13,618 bases of DNA from Thiotrichales bacterium HSG1 (GCA_030378125.1 JAUCGN010000027.1:1-13618), one strand, 5' to 3'; shown: positions 1-10,718, counted from the stretch's first letter. Notes: generated by a model from the letters alone, not told the origin. Made by a program: numbers and translations.

Positions 1-120
1 ATAAAAATCCCATCTTTTCAAGAGAGGTAGTTTGTAGTCCTATTTTTTAAATGGGGCTGCAATATTTGTTCTCTTGAATCAAGAACTCATGCAGTTTTTC
101 AAAATTAGTCTTAGCAACCT
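1..120 (+). promoter_or_regulatory. rpoB leader with two competing stem options
   Basis: This is the non-coding stretch before rpoB, which in relatives is the rplL-rpoB interval; rplL itself lies outside the window. TTCAAGAGA at 17-25 can pair with TCTCTTGAA at 70-78. The same right arm can instead fold locally, with TCTTG (72-76) pairing CAAGA (80-84) over an AAT loop. The two folds exclude each other. In E. coli the equivalent interval carries an attenuator and an RNase III site, so a regulatory role is plausible, but it is inferred from folding by eye. No Shine-Dalgarno sequence precedes the rpoB ATG. Confidence 0.3.
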
Positions 121-3100
121 ATGCCCTACTCGTTCACTGAAAAAAAACGCATTCGTAAGAGCTTTGGAAAATACCCAAGCATTTTAGAAGTGCCATATTT
201 GTTGGCCATCCAACTTAATTCTTACAAAGACCTATTGCAAATAGACACTCCAGCCGAAAAAAGAGCTGATAAAGGTCTACATGCTGCCTTTAAATCTGTA
301 TTCCCGATAAATAGCTTTTCTGGTCATGCCGCTCTTGAATATGTTAGTTATCGTCTCAGTAAGCCAACTTTTGATGTCAAAGAATGTCAACTAAGGGGTA
401 TGACCTATGCCACATCCTTACGAGTTAAAGTGCGACTAGTTATTTATGATAAAGATTCCAAGGTAGTCAAAAACGTAAAAGAACAAGAAGTTTACATGGG
501 TGAAATTCCCTTAATGACTAAAAATGGAACTTTTGTTATCAATGGTACTGAGCGAGTTATTGTATCACAATTACATCGTTCACCCGGAGTTTTCTTTGAC
601 CATGATCGTGGTAAAACACATACATCTGGAAAAATTCTGTTTAATGCTAGCATAATTCCTTATCGTGGTTCTTGGTTAGATTTTGAATTTGATCACAAAG
701 ATTGTTTATATGTACGCATTGATAGAAGGCGTAAATTACCGGCTACCATTATTCTTAGAGCATTAGAATTTAATAATGAACAAATTTTAGCCAAGTTCTT
801 TGATACTCATAAAATTAAACAAGTAGATAGTGATTTTTATTGGCAAATTGATGTTAAACATCTGCGTGGGCAAAATGCACCTTTTGACATAAAGGATAAA
901 AACTCCAAAGTAATAATTGCTACTGGACGGCGCATAACTCCTAGATTGATAAAACAACTACAAAAAATTGAATTAGTTAAAATTCCTCAAGATTATGCTG
1001 AAGGAAATGCTGATAATTTTCTACTAGGTAAAATATTGGCTCACGATGTTATTTCTACAAATGACGGTGAAGTAATAATTAAGGCTAATGACGAAATTAC
1101 CGATGAAACCTTAATCCTTTTACAAGAACATAAAGTTGAACAATTTGAAGTTTTGTATACTAATGATTTGGATCGTGGTCCTTACATTTCTAATACCTTA
1201 AAAATTGACCCTACCACTAGTCCAATAGAGGCTTGGGTAGAAATTTATCGTATGATGCGGCCTGGTGAACCTCCAACCAGTGAATCTGCTAAAACTTTGT
1301 TTAATAACTTATTTTTTGTTCCTGAACGTTATAATTTGTCAGAAGTTGGTCGAATGAAGTTTAATCTCAGGATTGGTAGAAAAAAAACCACTGGTTCCGG
1401 GGTTTTATCACCAGAAGATATTATTGAAGTATTAAAAACGATCAACGATATTCGGAATGGTAAGGGTGATATTGATGACATTGATCACTTAGGTAATAGA
1501 CGAGTACGCAGTGTCGGTGAAATGACAGAAAACCAATTTCGAATTGGATTAGTACGAGTGGAGCGTGCAGTTAAAGAACGTTTGAGCCAACCAGAATCAG
1601 CTCAAGGAATGCCACAAGAATTGATTAATGCCAAACCAGTATCGGCAGCAATTAGAGAATTTTTTGGTTCCAGCCAATTATCTCAATTTATGGATCAGAA
1701 CAATCCATTATCGGAGGTTACTCATAAACGGCGAATTTCTGCTTTAGGTCCGGGTGGTTTAACCCGTGAAAGAGCCGGCTTTGAGGTACGTGATGTACAT
1801 CCAACTCACTATGGTCGTTTGTGTCCTATTGAAACTCCTGAAGGGCCAAATATTGGATTGATCAACTCATTAGCAAGTTATGCTAGAACTAATGATTATG
1901 GTTTTTTGGAAACTCCTTATCGGCGAGTTAAAAATGGTAAGATAACTTCACAGATAGATTACTTATCGGCAATCGATGAAGGTGATAACGTTATTGCTCA
2001 AACTAATGTTACTGTGGATAAAAAAGGCAATTTAACCGATACTATGGTGACGGTGCGTCATAACAATGAATTTACTCAGAAAAATCGAGAAGAAGTAAAT
2101 TACATGGATGTATCACCAAAACAAATTGTATCTGTAGCTGCGGCCTTGATTCCATTTTTGGAACATGATGATGCTAACCGAGCCTTAATGGGTTCTAACA
2201 TGCAACGGCAAGCTGTACCAACTTTACGTTCAGAAAAACCATTAGTAGGTACTGGAATTGAGCGGACTGTGGCGATAGATTCTGGAGTAACTATCATCGC
2301 TGAACGTAGTGGAGTGGTGGATTCAGTGGATGCCTCACGGATTGTAATTCGAGTGGATGAAGTTGCTGGAAATATGAATAATGAAGAAGAATTTTCCGGT
2401 TTAGTCGATATCTACAATTTAATTAAATATGTTCGTTCAAATCAAAATACTTGTATTAATCAAAAACCATTAGTAAATATTGGTGATGCGATTAAAAAAG
2501 GTGATGTATTAGCTGATGGACCTTCCACCGACTTAGGTGAATTGGCATTAGGTCAAAATATGTTGGTGGCTTTCATGCCTTGGAATGGTTACAATTTTGA
2601 AGATTCAATTTTGATTTCCGAACGGGTAGTTGAACAGGAACGTTTTACTTCGATTCATATTGTAGAACTTAGTTGTTTGGCCAGAGATACTAAGTTAGGC
2701 CCAGAGGAGATTACTGCTGATATTCCTAATTTGTCAGAATCGGTACTAAAAAACTTGGATGAAACTGGTATTATTTCTATCGGAGCTCAAGTTAAACCAG
2801 GTGATATTTTAGTTGGAAAGGTAACACCCAAAGGTGAAACTCAGTTAACCCCGGAAGAAAAATTACTGAGAGCTATTTTTGGAGAGAAAGCTTCTGAAGT
2901 AAAAGATAGCTCGTTAAGGGTATCTAGTAGCACTAGCGGTACAGTAATTGACGTACAAGTATTTACTCGGGATGGAATTGAGAAAGATGCTCGAACTTTA
3001 CACATTGAAAAACTGGCTTTAGAACAAGTTAAAAAAGACTTAACTGATGAATTACGAGTTTTGGAAGATGATGTTTATAGCCGTTTAGAACTATTGTTAA

Positions 3101-4227
3101 TCGGCCAAAAAGTAAAAAATGCTCCACCTGAATTTGAGCTTGCTTCTAAAATAACCGCAGATAATCTTACCAATATAAAACAGCGTTCTAAATGGTTTGA
3201 TATTCAGGTGCAAGATTTTGAAATTCAATCTAAAGTGGATATTCTTAACCAACAGCTTAAAGACTATCGGAAACATTCTGATGAAATGTTCCAAGAAAAG
3301 CATAAAAAGTTAGTTACTGGTGATGATTTACCACCTGGAGTTTTGAAAATGGTCAAAGTTTATTTAGCTGTTAAACGCCAGATTCAACCCGGGGACAAAA
3401 TGGCTGGTAGACACGGTAATAAAGGTGTTGTTTCTATGATCGTGCCGGTGGAAGATATGCCGCATACTGAAGATGGTCGTCCAGTTGACATTGTATTAAA
3501 TCCACTTGGTGTTCCATCTAGAATGAATATTGGTCAGGTTTTAGAAACTCATTTGGGTTGGGCAGCTAAAACATTGGGTGAAAAATTAGAAACATTGTTA
3601 GCTGAGCAAAAACCAGAGAAAAAGGTTCGCAAGTTATTGGATAAGATTTATAATGTTAGTAGTGGTAAAAAGGAAGATATAGATAGTTTTAATGATGATG
3701 AAGTGATTGAATTAGCTCATAATTTAAGTAATGGTGTACCAATGGCAACCCCCGTATTTGATGGAGCTAATGAGACAGAAATCAGAAATATGTTGAAACT
3801 AGCTGGTTTACCTGTAGATGGTCAAACAACCTTGTATGATGGACGTACCGGTGAAAAGTTTGATCGTCCAGTTACAATTGGTTATATGTATATTTTGAAA
3901 CTTAACCATTTGGTTGATGACAAAATGCACGCTCGTTCCACTGGTCCTTATAGTTTGGTTACCCAACAACCATTGGGTGGTAAAGCTCAATTTGGTGGAC
4001 AAAGATTTGGTGAGATGGAAGTTTGGGCTTTGGAAGCTTATGGTGCTTCTTATACCTTGCAAGAAATGTTGACGGTTAAATCGGATGATGTTAATGGTCG
4101 TACTAAGATGTATAAAAATATCGTTGATGGCAATCATCAAATGCAAGCTGGAATGCCTGAATCGTTTAATGTTTTGGTCAAAGAAATTCGTTCGTTAGGG
4201 ATTGATATTGAGTTAGAACAGGTTTAA
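121..4227 (+). CDS. rpoB: DNA-directed RNA polymerase subunit beta
   Basis: RpoB is the second-largest subunit of bacterial RNA polymerase and forms one pincer and part of the active centre. At 1368 aa it has the expected gammaproteobacterial length. The N-terminus ([17 protein letters not shown]) aligns with E. coli RpoB, which fixes the start. The rifampicin region around 522-542 reads [11 protein letters not shown] then [14 protein letters not shown]. The residues equivalent to E. coli Q513, D516, H526 and S531 (here Q522, D525, H535, S540) are wild type, so rifampicin sensitivity is predicted. The catalytic-centre motif NFEDS is at 825-829, and [12 protein letters not shown] at 1091-1102 holds the two conserved lysines (K1093, K1101). 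The C-terminal clamp segment ends in the usual IVDGNH then MPESFNVL pattern. The odd point is the context: a terminator follows directly and rpoC is absent from the next 9 kb. Confidence 0.99.
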   Translation: MPYSFTEKKRIRKSFGKYPSILEVPYLLAIQLNSYKDLLQIDTPAEKRADKGLHAAFKSVFPINSFSGHAALEYVSYRLSKPTFDVKECQLRGMTYATSLRVKVRLVIYDKDSKVVKNVKEQEVYMGEIPLMTKNGTFVINGTERVIVSQLHRSPGVFFDHDRGKTHTSGKILFNASIIPYRGSWLDFEFDHKDCLYVRIDRRRKLPATIILRALEFNNEQILAKFFDTHKIKQVDSDFYWQIDVKHLRGQNAPFDIKDKNSKVIIATGRRITPRLIKQLQKIELVKIPQDYAEGNADNFLLGKILAHDVISTNDGEVIIKANDEITDETLILLQEHKVEQFEVLYTNDLDRGPYISNTLKIDPTTSPIEAWVEIYRMMRPGEPPTSESAKTLFNNLFFVPERYNLSEVGRMKFNLRIGRKKTTGSGVLSPEDIIEVLKTINDIRNGKGDIDDIDHLGNRRVRSVGEMTENQFRIGLVRVERAVKERLSQPESAQGMPQELINAKPVSAAIREFFGSSQLSQFMDQNNPLSEVTHKRRISALGPGGLTRERAGFEVRDVHPTHYGRLCPIETPEGPNIGLINSLASYARTNDYGFLETPYRRVKNGKITSQIDYLSAIDEGDNVIAQTNVTVDKKGNLTDTMVTVRHNNEFTQKNREEVNYMDVSPKQIVSVAAALIPFLEHDDANRALMGSNMQRQAVPTLRSEKPLVGTGIERTVAIDSGVTIIAERSGVVDSVDASRIVIRVDEVAGNMNNEEEFSGLVDIYNLIKYVRSNQNTCINQKPLVNIGDAIKKGDVLADGPSTDLGELALGQNMLVAFMPWNGYNFEDSILISERVVEQERFTSIHIVELSCLARDTKLGPEEITADIPNLSESVLKNLDETGIISIGAQVKPGDILVGKVTPKGETQLTPEEKLLRAIFGEKASEVKDSSLRVSSSTSGTVIDVQVFTRDGIEKDARTLHIEKLALEQVKKDLTDELRVLEDDVYSRLELLLIGQKVKNAPPEFELASKITADNLTNIKQRSKWFDIQVQDFEIQSKVDILNQQLKDYRKHSDEMFQEKHKKLVTGDDLPPGVLKMVKVYLAVKRQIQPGDKMAGRHGNKGVVSMIVPVEDMPHTEDGRPVDIVLNPLGVPSRMNIGQVLETHLGWAAKTLGEKLETLLAEQKPEKKVRKLLDKIYNVSSGKKEDIDSFNDDEVIELAHNLSNGVPMATPVFDGANETEIRNMLKLAGLPVDGQTTLYDGRTGEKFDRPVTIGYMYILKLNHLVDDKMHARSTGPYSLVTQQPLGGKAQFGGQRFGEMEVWALEAYGASYTLQEMLTVKSDDVNGRTKMYKNIVDGNHQMQAGMPESFNVLVKEIRSLGIDIELEQV

Positions 4228-4285
4228 GGAAATAATCCCTTAAAAGAATAATAACTAAATAAAATCCTAAACTTTTTAAACCAAG

Positions 4286-4320
4286 CCTTCCATGTTTTCA
4301 AAACTTTGGAAGGTTTTTTT
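4286..4320 (+). terminator. Rho-independent terminator of rpoB
   Basis: CCTTCCA (4286-4292) pairs perfectly with TGGAAGG (4307-4313), and seven T residues follow (4314-4320). The loop holds GTTTTCAAAAC, itself a small palindrome that could lengthen the hairpin. It lies about 60 bp after the rpoB stop. As a strong intrinsic terminator it would end the rpoB transcript here. Confidence 0.85.
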
Positions 4321-4324
4321 GATC

Positions 4325-4570
4325 TAGGACTTACGCATTGACAACTTCTAAAAAATAATATTTAAATAAAATTATATACTTATAAAGTATATTTGATTTT
4401 TCATAATTTCTGTAAAAGTTAAAGTATAAAATTACAATGCTAAGTTGCGTAAAGGAATTATGTAATTTTAAAATATAAATTATATAAATATTAAATTTAA
4501 CTATTATATAGTAACTTATTGTATTTGAAATGTTTCATAATATTATGGCCTTGTCAATGCGTAAGTCCTA
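4325..4570. mobile_element. MITE-like element with 20-bp terminal inverted repeats
   Basis: TAGGACTTACGCATTGACAA at 4325-4344 is repeated as its exact reverse complement at 4551-4570. The whole unit is 246 bp and carries no coding sequence. If the outer TA on each side is a target-site duplication, the inverted repeat proper is 18 bp beginning GGACTTACGC. The interior is very AT-rich and holds a smaller inverted pair, TAAAATTAC (4427-4435) with GTAATTTTA (4462-4470). Short length, perfect ends and no transposase fit a miniature inverted-repeat element mobilised in trans. TA duplication would suit an IS630-like or related parent, but the family cannot be fixed here. Confidence 0.75.
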
Positions 4571-4943
4571 AATATCATATTGAGATCAGAATAATTTAAG
4601 AGCATCAACCTATTAACATGAGTTCGATATAAGATTAAAGAATTGTATCTCCAAAGAAAATAATTTATAATGAAAATTAGTTAAAAACATACAAGAAATA
4701 TCTTCGGAAAATACAAATGATAAATGTAACAGAAATATACTGTGATATCAATGATTTTTGTATATTATTTTTACCAGCTTGACTTCACAGTTCTAACTAG
4801 TAGCCTCATACACCAAAAATTCTTATACAAGCAAAATATCATAATTTCTCATCTCACTTAATGCAATAAATACGATTGATTGTGTGGTGCTATGAGCTAT
4901 CAAATTATCATGAAATAAACCTTACAAATATACAAAAATTAAG
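4571..4943. other. AT-rich intergenic region with no recognised gene
   Basis: This 373-bp stretch lies between the MITE-like element and the histidine kinase. I see no coding sequence, RNA gene or clear repeat in it. A weak promoter candidate for the kinase is TTGATT (4876-4881) with TATCAA (4898-4903) at a 16-bp spacing; it is too degenerate to annotate separately. Confidence 0.5.
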
Positions 4944-7682
4944 ATGTTCCCAAACTTAAATAGTAGACAAGATGTTCCACCTAAAAAAAATATTCTGAAT
5001 ATTTTAGTTATATCAATTTTTCCTATAGTTGGTCTCTATCTTATCAGTTTATATAATTATCTTCTATTTCATAGTATTGCCGAATTTTTTAGTATTATAG
5101 TCTGTTGTACGGTTTTTTTAATTACTTGGAATTCAAGACAATACATCAAGAACCCATATCTACTCTTTATCGGTATAGCATATTTTTTTATTAGCATATT
5201 GGATTTGCTGCATATTCTATCCTATAAAGGTATGTCAATTTTCACAGACTATGATTATTATGCAAATCAACTATGGATAGCTGCTCGATATCTTGAAGCT
5301 ATATCTCTTTGTGGTGGTTTTCTATTTCTAGCTTCCAAAAAGAAAATCTCTGTGGAATATATTCTTATTGGATATATTTTTATCACAGCAGTTCTAATTA
5401 GTTCCATATTTTATTGGAAAATTTTTCCAATCTGTTTCGTTGATGGCGTTGGTCTTACTCCATTTAAAAAAATAAGTGAATATATCATCTCCTCGCTCCT
5501 ACTTTTTAATATTTATCTCTTATACAAAAATCGGCATCATTTTGATGAAAAAATTTTTAAGCTAATTGTTTGGTCGATAATTTGCACTATTGGTTCGGAA
5601 CTAGCGTTTACATTTTACATATCAAACTATGGATTATCCAATCTGATTGGGCATTTTTTCAAAATATTTTCTGTCTATCTTATCTATGAAGCCATTATCG
5701 TAACTTGTTTCATACGACCATATGAATTGTTGTTTCTGGAACTTAAAAAAAGTGAAAAAAGTCTGACTGATGCACAGAGGATAGCTAAAGTCGGCAACTG
5801 GAATTGGGATATTACCAACGATACTATTTCTTGGTCTGATGAAGTTTATCGTATCTTTGGTTTTCAGCCTCAGCAAATTATGGCTACTTATGAGCAATTT
5901 TTAAATTCTGTTCATCCTGATGACCGTAGAAGTATTAATAACGCAGTTAAATATGCTCTGACAAAAAAGAAAAAATATAACATTGAACATCGTATTGTTT
6001 TGCATGATAAAAGTGAGCGTATTGTACATGAAAGAGGTGAAGTAGTTTTTGACAAGCATGATAATCCAATCAAGATGATAGGAACAATCCATGATATAAC
6101 TACTAGAAAAAAAGTAGAAAAAGAATTGGCAAAAGCAAAAATAACCGCAGAAGAAGCTAGTAAATATAAAAGTGAATTTTTAGCCAATATGAGCCACGAA
6201 ATTCGAACTCCGATGAATGCAATAATTGGATTTAGTGGATTATTATTGAATGGTAACCAAAAACGGAATGATAAAGATAAGCTCTCTTTTAAAGATATAT
6301 CTCAAATACAAAAAATAAATACATCTGCTAAAAATCTATTAATTGTTATCAATGACATTTTGGATTTTTCCAAGATTGAAGCCGGGAAACTGGATTTGGA
6401 AACTATTAATTTTGATCTTAAATTAATTACTAATAATTTGACAGCTATTCTTCAAGAAGATTCCAAAAAAAAAGGAATTGATTTAACAATTAGTTATGGA
6501 GCGAATGTTCCATTTTATTTTAAAGGAGACCCTGGGAGATTAAATCAAATTCTTCTTAATTTCACCAGTAATGCGATTAAATTTACCAATGATGGTGGAG
6601 TTGTAGTACAAATTTCAATGGAAGAAGAAGTTGGTATCAAAGTGAAATTAAAATTTATGGTTATTGATACTGGCATAGGTATATCTCAAGATAAACAAGA
6701 TCGACTCTTCAATGCTTTTACCCAAGCTGATGTATCTACAACAAGAAAATATGGAGGAACTGGTTTAGGTTTAGCTATCTCAAAAAAACTTGTTGGTTTG
6801 ATGGATGGAGAAATTGGTTTTAATAGTGAACTTGGTGAAGGTTCTACCTTTTGGTTCACAGTTATATTTGAGAAAGGCAATATTCCTAAAGTAGAAGAAA
6901 AAATCATAAAATTATCTGTTACTGAATTAAAAATTTTACTAGTTGAAGACTTGCTATTTAACCAAGAATTAGCGATTGCTATTTTAGACCAACACAATGT
7001 TACAGTGGCGAATAATGGCAAAGAAGCTATAAGTATTTTAGAAAAAGAACATTATGACCTTGTTTTGATAGATATTCAGATGCCTATTATGGATGGTTTT
7101 GAAGCAACCTCAATTATTCGTAATTGTGAATCCACCGTTCTTGACCATGATATTATTATTGTCGCAATGACAGCTCATGCAACAAAAGAAGATAGAAAAA
7201 AATGCCTTGATAGTGGTATGAATGATTATCTGTCTAAACCGCTTGAACCCAATGATTTATTTTATATAATTGAAAATTTATTTGGTACAAAAATTAAGGA
7301 TGAAACTCCTGAAAATAATAGTGACATTGACATTGAACTTCTTAACATAAAAGCATTCCTAAACCGCATTAATAATAACGAAGATATGGCTGCTAAATTA
7401 ATAGGTTTATCTCTGGAAACTTGTAAAGAAAGACAACTTAATATTAAGAAATCTATTGATGAAAACAATCCATATGAATTAAGAGAATCAGCACATTTAT
7501 TTAGAGGTATGCTTGTTAATTTTAGTAAGCAAGGTTCTAATTTGGTTAAACAGCTAGAAGAAATTGGAAGAACTGGAAAAATAGATGTGGAAACAGCCAA
7601 TAAAATTTATAGCGATTTGGATATAATAATAGAGCAAATAATCCCAAAATTAGAGGAATATAAACGTAAATTTGAAGGTTAA
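4944..7682 (+). CDS. MASE3-PAS hybrid sensor histidine kinase with receiver and HPt domains
   Basis: This is a 912-aa inner-membrane sensor kinase of the multi-step phosphorelay type. Residues ~18-265 form a block of membrane helices matching the MASE3 sensor domain (key strings [29 protein letters not shown]). A PAS domain (~277-393) contains the HPDDR motif and ends in DITTRKK. The HisKA dimerisation domain carries H418 in [14 protein letters not shown]. The ATPase domain has the N-box (N543 in FTSNAIKF), DTGIGIS and [11 protein letters not shown]. The receiver domain (~661-780) has E668/D669, phospho-acceptor D710 (LIDIQMP) and K765. A C-terminal HPt domain has H851 (ESAHLFRGM). All catalytic residues are present, so it should be active. 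No response regulator lies nearby, so the final target is unknown; relay domains of this kind usually pass phosphate to a separate regulator. The start has no Shine-Dalgarno sequence. Confidence 0.93.
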   Translation: MFPNLNSRQDVPPKKNILNILVISIFPIVGLYLISLYNYLLFHSIAEFFSIIVCCTVFLITWNSRQYIKNPYLLFIGIAYFFISILDLLHILSYKGMSIFTDYDYYANQLWIAARYLEAISLCGGFLFLASKKKISVEYILIGYIFITAVLISSIFYWKIFPICFVDGVGLTPFKKISEYIISSLLLFNIYLLYKNRHHFDEKIFKLIVWSIICTIGSELAFTFYISNYGLSNLIGHFFKIFSVYLIYEAIIVTCFIRPYELLFLELKKSEKSLTDAQRIAKVGNWNWDITNDTISWSDEVYRIFGFQPQQIMATYEQFLNSVHPDDRRSINNAVKYALTKKKKYNIEHRIVLHDKSERIVHERGEVVFDKHDNPIKMIGTIHDITTRKKVEKELAKAKITAEEASKYKSEFLANMSHEIRTPMNAIIGFSGLLLNGNQKRNDKDKLSFKDISQIQKINTSAKNLLIVINDILDFSKIEAGKLDLETINFDLKLITNNLTAILQEDSKKKGIDLTISYGANVPFYFKGDPGRLNQILLNFTSNAIKFTNDGGVVVQISMEEEVGIKVKLKFMVIDTGIGISQDKQDRLFNAFTQADVSTTRKYGGTGLGLAISKKLVGLMDGEIGFNSELGEGSTFWFTVIFEKGNIPKVEEKIIKLSVTELKILLVEDLLFNQELAIAILDQHNVTVANNGKEAISILEKEHYDLVLIDIQMPIMDGFEATSIIRNCESTVLDHDIIIVAMTAHATKEDRKKCLDSGMNDYLSKPLEPNDLFYIIENLFGTKIKDETPENNSDIDIELLNIKAFLNRINNNEDMAAKLIGLSLETCKERQLNIKKSIDENNPYELRESAHLFRGMLVNFSKQGSNLVKQLEEIGRTGKIDVETANKIYSDLDIIIEQIIPKLEEYKRKFEG

Positions 7683-7798
7683 CTCATAAATCTGGTAAGA
7701 TCGGTAAAGTAAAGCGTAACCGACCATCTAACTTACATTTATCAGAAATGTTATTTGAAATTATAGAAGTAACTCCAATTGAAATAATTGCAGTTTAA
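7676..7798 (+). pseudogene. possible N-terminal remnant of an IS982-type transposase
   Basis: A short open stretch overlaps the end of the kinase gene in another frame and runs to a TAA at 7796-7798. It reads KVKRNRPSNLHLSEMLF before losing resemblance. That string recalls the RPS-LSLSE-M segment near the start of IS982-family transposases. There is no usable upstream start and the match covers only about 17 residues, so this may be chance. Confidence 0.2.
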
Positions 7799-7801
7799 AA
7801 T

Positions 7802-7831
7802 TTGTTTATGAAACTCTAGCAGTCCTAAAAT
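7802..7831 (+). promoter_or_regulatory. candidate promoter for manC-gspF
   Basis: TTGTTT (7802-7807) and TAAAAT (7826-7831) are separated by 18 bp, about 85 bp before the manC start. The -10 matches the sigma-70 consensus at five of six positions. In DNA this AT-rich such matches arise easily, so this is only a candidate. A second weak option is TTGTTA (7859-7864) with TAATAA (7883-7888). Confidence 0.25.
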
Positions 7832-7915
7832 CCGATAATGAGTTGGATGCTACTTACATTGTTAAATTCTGATTCATATAAATAATAATATCAACCAATT
7901 AAATTAAAGAAAAAT

Positions 7916-9331
7916 ATGCTAACTCCTGTTATCCTTTCTGGTGGAGTTGGGAGCCGTTTATGGCCTCTGTCCAGAGAACATTATCCCAAACAACTGTTGA
8001 CTTTAGTTGACAATAATACCTTGCTCCAAAATACAATTATTCGTTTAGTTGGACTCAATGATCAAGCTAACCCCATAATTGTGTGTAATGAAAAACACCG
8101 TTTTTTAGTGGCAGAACAATTACATAATATTGAAATTGAACCAGCTAATATTATTTTAGAACCAGAAGGTCGTAATACTGCCCCTGCTGTAGCTGTAGCT
8201 GCCTTAACTGCTCTTGCCCAAGACCCAAAAGCAATATTATTAGTGCTACCAGCCGATCACTTAATCGCTGATACAACAGCATTTTGTAAAGCAATCACAA
8301 CTGGAATACCATTAGCTGAAAACAACTATTTAGTGACATTTGGTATTGTACCCAATAATCCAGAAACCGGCTATGGTTATATAAATGCTTCCGAATATAT
8401 AAAAAATACTGGTGCTTTGTCAGTGGCGAGCTTTGTTGAAAAACCAGATTTAGAAACAGCACAACGTTATTTAGATTCGGGCAAATATTATTGGAATAGT
8501 GGTATGTTTTTATTTAAAGCTGCCACATATTTACAAGAATTAGAAAAATTTGCTCCAGAAATTTTAGCTACCTGTCGATTAGCAATTGATAATGCTTCAA
8601 AAGACCAAAACTTTTTACGGTTGCATCGTGAAACATTTAAGACCTGTTCAAGTGATTCAGTCGACTACGCAGTGATGGAACATACTGATACAGCAGTAGT
8701 TATTCCATTAAGTGCTGGCTGGAATGATGTTGGTGCTTGGTCATCGTTGTGGGAAATCAGTGAGCGTGATAATACTGGTAATGTAATTTTGGGTGATGTG
8801 TTGACAGAAAATGTTACAAATAGCTATTTGCGTTCTGAACATCGTTTATTAGCTGCAGTTGGAGTAAAAGATTTAACGGTTATAGAAACTGCCGATGCGG
8901 TATTGGTTGCTCACAAGGATAAGGTGCAGGATGTGAAGCAAATTGTTTCTCAACTGAAAGCAACGCAGCGGAGTGAAACTGAGTTACATCGCAAAGTGTA
9001 TAGACCTTGGGGTTATTACGAAACTATTGATATTGAAGAGCGGTTTCAAGTTAAACGAATTACTGTAAATCCCGGTTCTAGTTTATCTCTACAAATGCAT
9101 TATCACCGTTCTGAACATTGGGTGGTGGTTAGAGGTACAGCTAAAATAACTAGTAATGATGAAGTGTTTGTTCTTACTGAAAATCAATCAACTTATATTC
9201 CGATAGGGACTAAGCATCGTTTAGAAAATCAGGGTAGGATTCCATTAGAAATAATTGAAGTACAATCAGGTAGTTATCTTGGTGAAGATGATATTATTCG
9301 ATTTGAAGATGATTATGGACGAAATGAATAA
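7916..9331 (+). CDS. manC: mannose-1-phosphate guanylyltransferase / mannose-6-phosphate isomerase
   Basis: This 471-aa bifunctional enzyme of the ManC/AlgA/WbpW family has the family's usual length. The N-terminal nucleotidyltransferase makes GDP-mannose from mannose-1-phosphate and GTP; the type II isomerase domain interconverts fructose-6-phosphate and mannose-6-phosphate. The nucleotide-binding signature is at 8-27 (LSGGVGSRLWPLSR then PKQ). The sugar-phosphate motif FVEKP is at 173-177, and NSGMF starts at N194. The C-terminal cupin, ~350-470, has the metal-binding QMHYHRSEHW from Q393 (H395, H397) and later EVQ (448-450) followed by YLGEDDIIR. Product GDP-mannose feeds exopolysaccharide, O-antigen or GDP-fucose pathways, but no polysaccharide genes are nearby to say which. 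gspF starts 41 bp downstream, so the two may share a transcript. Start is supported by the family N-terminus (MLTPVILSGG). Confidence 0.97.
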   Translation: MLTPVILSGGVGSRLWPLSREHYPKQLLTLVDNNTLLQNTIIRLVGLNDQANPIIVCNEKHRFLVAEQLHNIEIEPANIILEPEGRNTAPAVAVAALTALAQDPKAILLVLPADHLIADTTAFCKAITTGIPLAENNYLVTFGIVPNNPETGYGYINASEYIKNTGALSVASFVEKPDLETAQRYLDSGKYYWNSGMFLFKAATYLQELEKFAPEILATCRLAIDNASKDQNFLRLHRETFKTCSSDSVDYAVMEHTDTAVVIPLSAGWNDVGAWSSLWEISERDNTGNVILGDVLTENVTNSYLRSEHRLLAAVGVKDLTVIETADAVLVAHKDKVQDVKQIVSQLKATQRSETELHRKVYRPWGYYETIDIEERFQVKRITVNPGSSLSLQMHYHRSEHWVVVRGTAKITSNDEVFVLTENQSTYIPIGTKHRLENQGRIPLEIIEVQSGSYLGEDDIIRFEDDYGRNE

Positions 9332-9372
9332 GATTTAAGCATCAATTATATAACACTATCAAATAATTAACT

Positions 9373-10572
9373 ATGGCTGCTTTTGAATATATAGCATTAA
9401 ATAAATCTGGTAATACTCGCAAGGGGGTATTGGAAGGTGATACAGCTCGTCAAATTCGTCAACAATTGCGTAAGTCGGATTTAATCCCACTTTCTATAAA
9501 CTCGGTAATAACAACTAAGCACAAACAATTTACAGTTATTATCAATGCTACTGATTTAGCTTTAATAACTCGTCAGTTGGCAACTTTAGTACGGGCTGGT
9601 TTAGCTTTGGAAGAAGCACTGCGAGCTATTTCAGAACAAACCGATAAACCTAAATTGAAAAGTATGTTGTTAGTAGTGCGTTCACGAGTGTTAGAAGGTC
9701 ATAGTTTAGCAGACGGTTTACAGGATTTTCCCAAAGTATTTCCAGCAGTTTATCGTGCAACAGTTGCTGCTGGAGAACAATCAGGACATTTGGATTTAGT
9801 CTTAGAACGTTTGGCAGAATACACGGAAAATCGACAATATATCAGACAAAAAACCTTATTAGCTCTTTTTTACCCGGTATTGTTGAGTGGAGTAGCAATA
9901 TTAGTTGTAATAGGACTGTTGGCTTATGTGGTACCACAGGTAGTACAGGTATTTGCAAATATTAATCAACAACTTCCTTGGTTAACTTTGGCTTTGATTG
10001 CTATCAGTGATTTTTTAAAAAGTTGGGGAATATTGGTATTATTTGTCTTGATACTTATGGGAATTGGACTACGTTATTTATTAAAATTTGAGATATTTTT
10101 GGTCACTTTTCATATGTTTTTACTCAAAACACCATTAATTTCACGCTTAGAATTGGGTACTCAGATAGCACGTTTTACTCGTACTTTGAGTATATTAACT
10201 GAAAGTGGAGTACCAATGTTACAAGCATTACATATTACCAGTCAAGTTCTATCAAATCGCTTGTTGCGTAAGGCCGTTGAAGATGCAACTAACAAAGTTA
10301 GAGAAGGAAGCAGTTTACATCATGCCTTAGAGCAAAGCCGCTTGTTCCCACCAATGACAGTGTATTTAATTGCTAGTGGTGAGGCAAGTGGTAAACTTGA
10401 ACAAATGTTAGAACGTGCAGCCATAATGCAAGAACGAGAACTTGAAAGTCTAATTGGAGTGATACTAGGTCTATTTGAACCTATATTAATTTTAATAATG
10501 GGTGGTTTGGTACTGACTATTGTGCTAGCGATCCTAATGCCTATTTTTGAATTAAATCAACTTATTATCTAG
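9373..10572 (+). CDS. gspF: type II secretion system inner-membrane protein GspF
   Basis: This 399-aa protein belongs to the GspF/PilC family, the platform of type II secretion and type IV pilus machines that contacts the assembly ATPase and the pseudopilus. The N-terminus MAAFEYIALNKSGN and the C-terminus ILMPIFELNQL are typical of GspF rather than PilC. Two T2SSF repeats are visible, ~68-190 and ~270-392; each contains the conserved G-E-x-SG segment (GEQSGHL at 134-140, GEASGKL at 336-342). Membrane helices are predicted at ~168-192, ~218-238 and ~368-392. No other gsp gene is present: manC lies upstream and a convergent unrelated gene downstream, so this is an isolated gspF, as occurs where secretion genes are scattered. 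Length is normal and there is no sign of decay. Confidence 0.95.
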   Translation: MAAFEYIALNKSGNTRKGVLEGDTARQIRQQLRKSDLIPLSINSVITTKHKQFTVIINATDLALITRQLATLVRAGLALEEALRAISEQTDKPKLKSMLLVVRSRVLEGHSLADGLQDFPKVFPAVYRATVAAGEQSGHLDLVLERLAEYTENRQYIRQKTLLALFYPVLLSGVAILVVIGLLAYVVPQVVQVFANINQQLPWLTLALIAISDFLKSWGILVLFVLILMGIGLRYLLKFEIFLVTFHMFLLKTPLISRLELGTQIARFTRTLSILTESGVPMLQALHITSQVLSNRLLRKAVEDATNKVREGSSLHHALEQSRLFPPMTVYLIASGEASGKLEQMLERAAIMQERELESLIGVILGLFEPILILIMGGLVLTIVLAILMPIFELNQLII

Positions 10573-10718
10573 GTATTAAATGGCTGTTTTTAGGTACAAT
10601 TAAACATTGGTAGTTCTAAATAATGTAGTGATGACCTCAAAAAAACCTAGTAGATTTACCACTACTTATACTGCACACTGGCATAACTTGAACTTTTTTA
10701 AACTAATTTTATATAGAT

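Noticed and set aside
3808..4146. Minus-strand 112-codon frame inside rpoB
   Set aside because: It is a shadow of the conserved rpoB sequence, with no independent support.
10625..10665. GTAGTG / CACTAC inverted pair downstream of gspF as a terminator
   Set aside because: Only a 6-bp stem with a 29-bp loop and no T-run.
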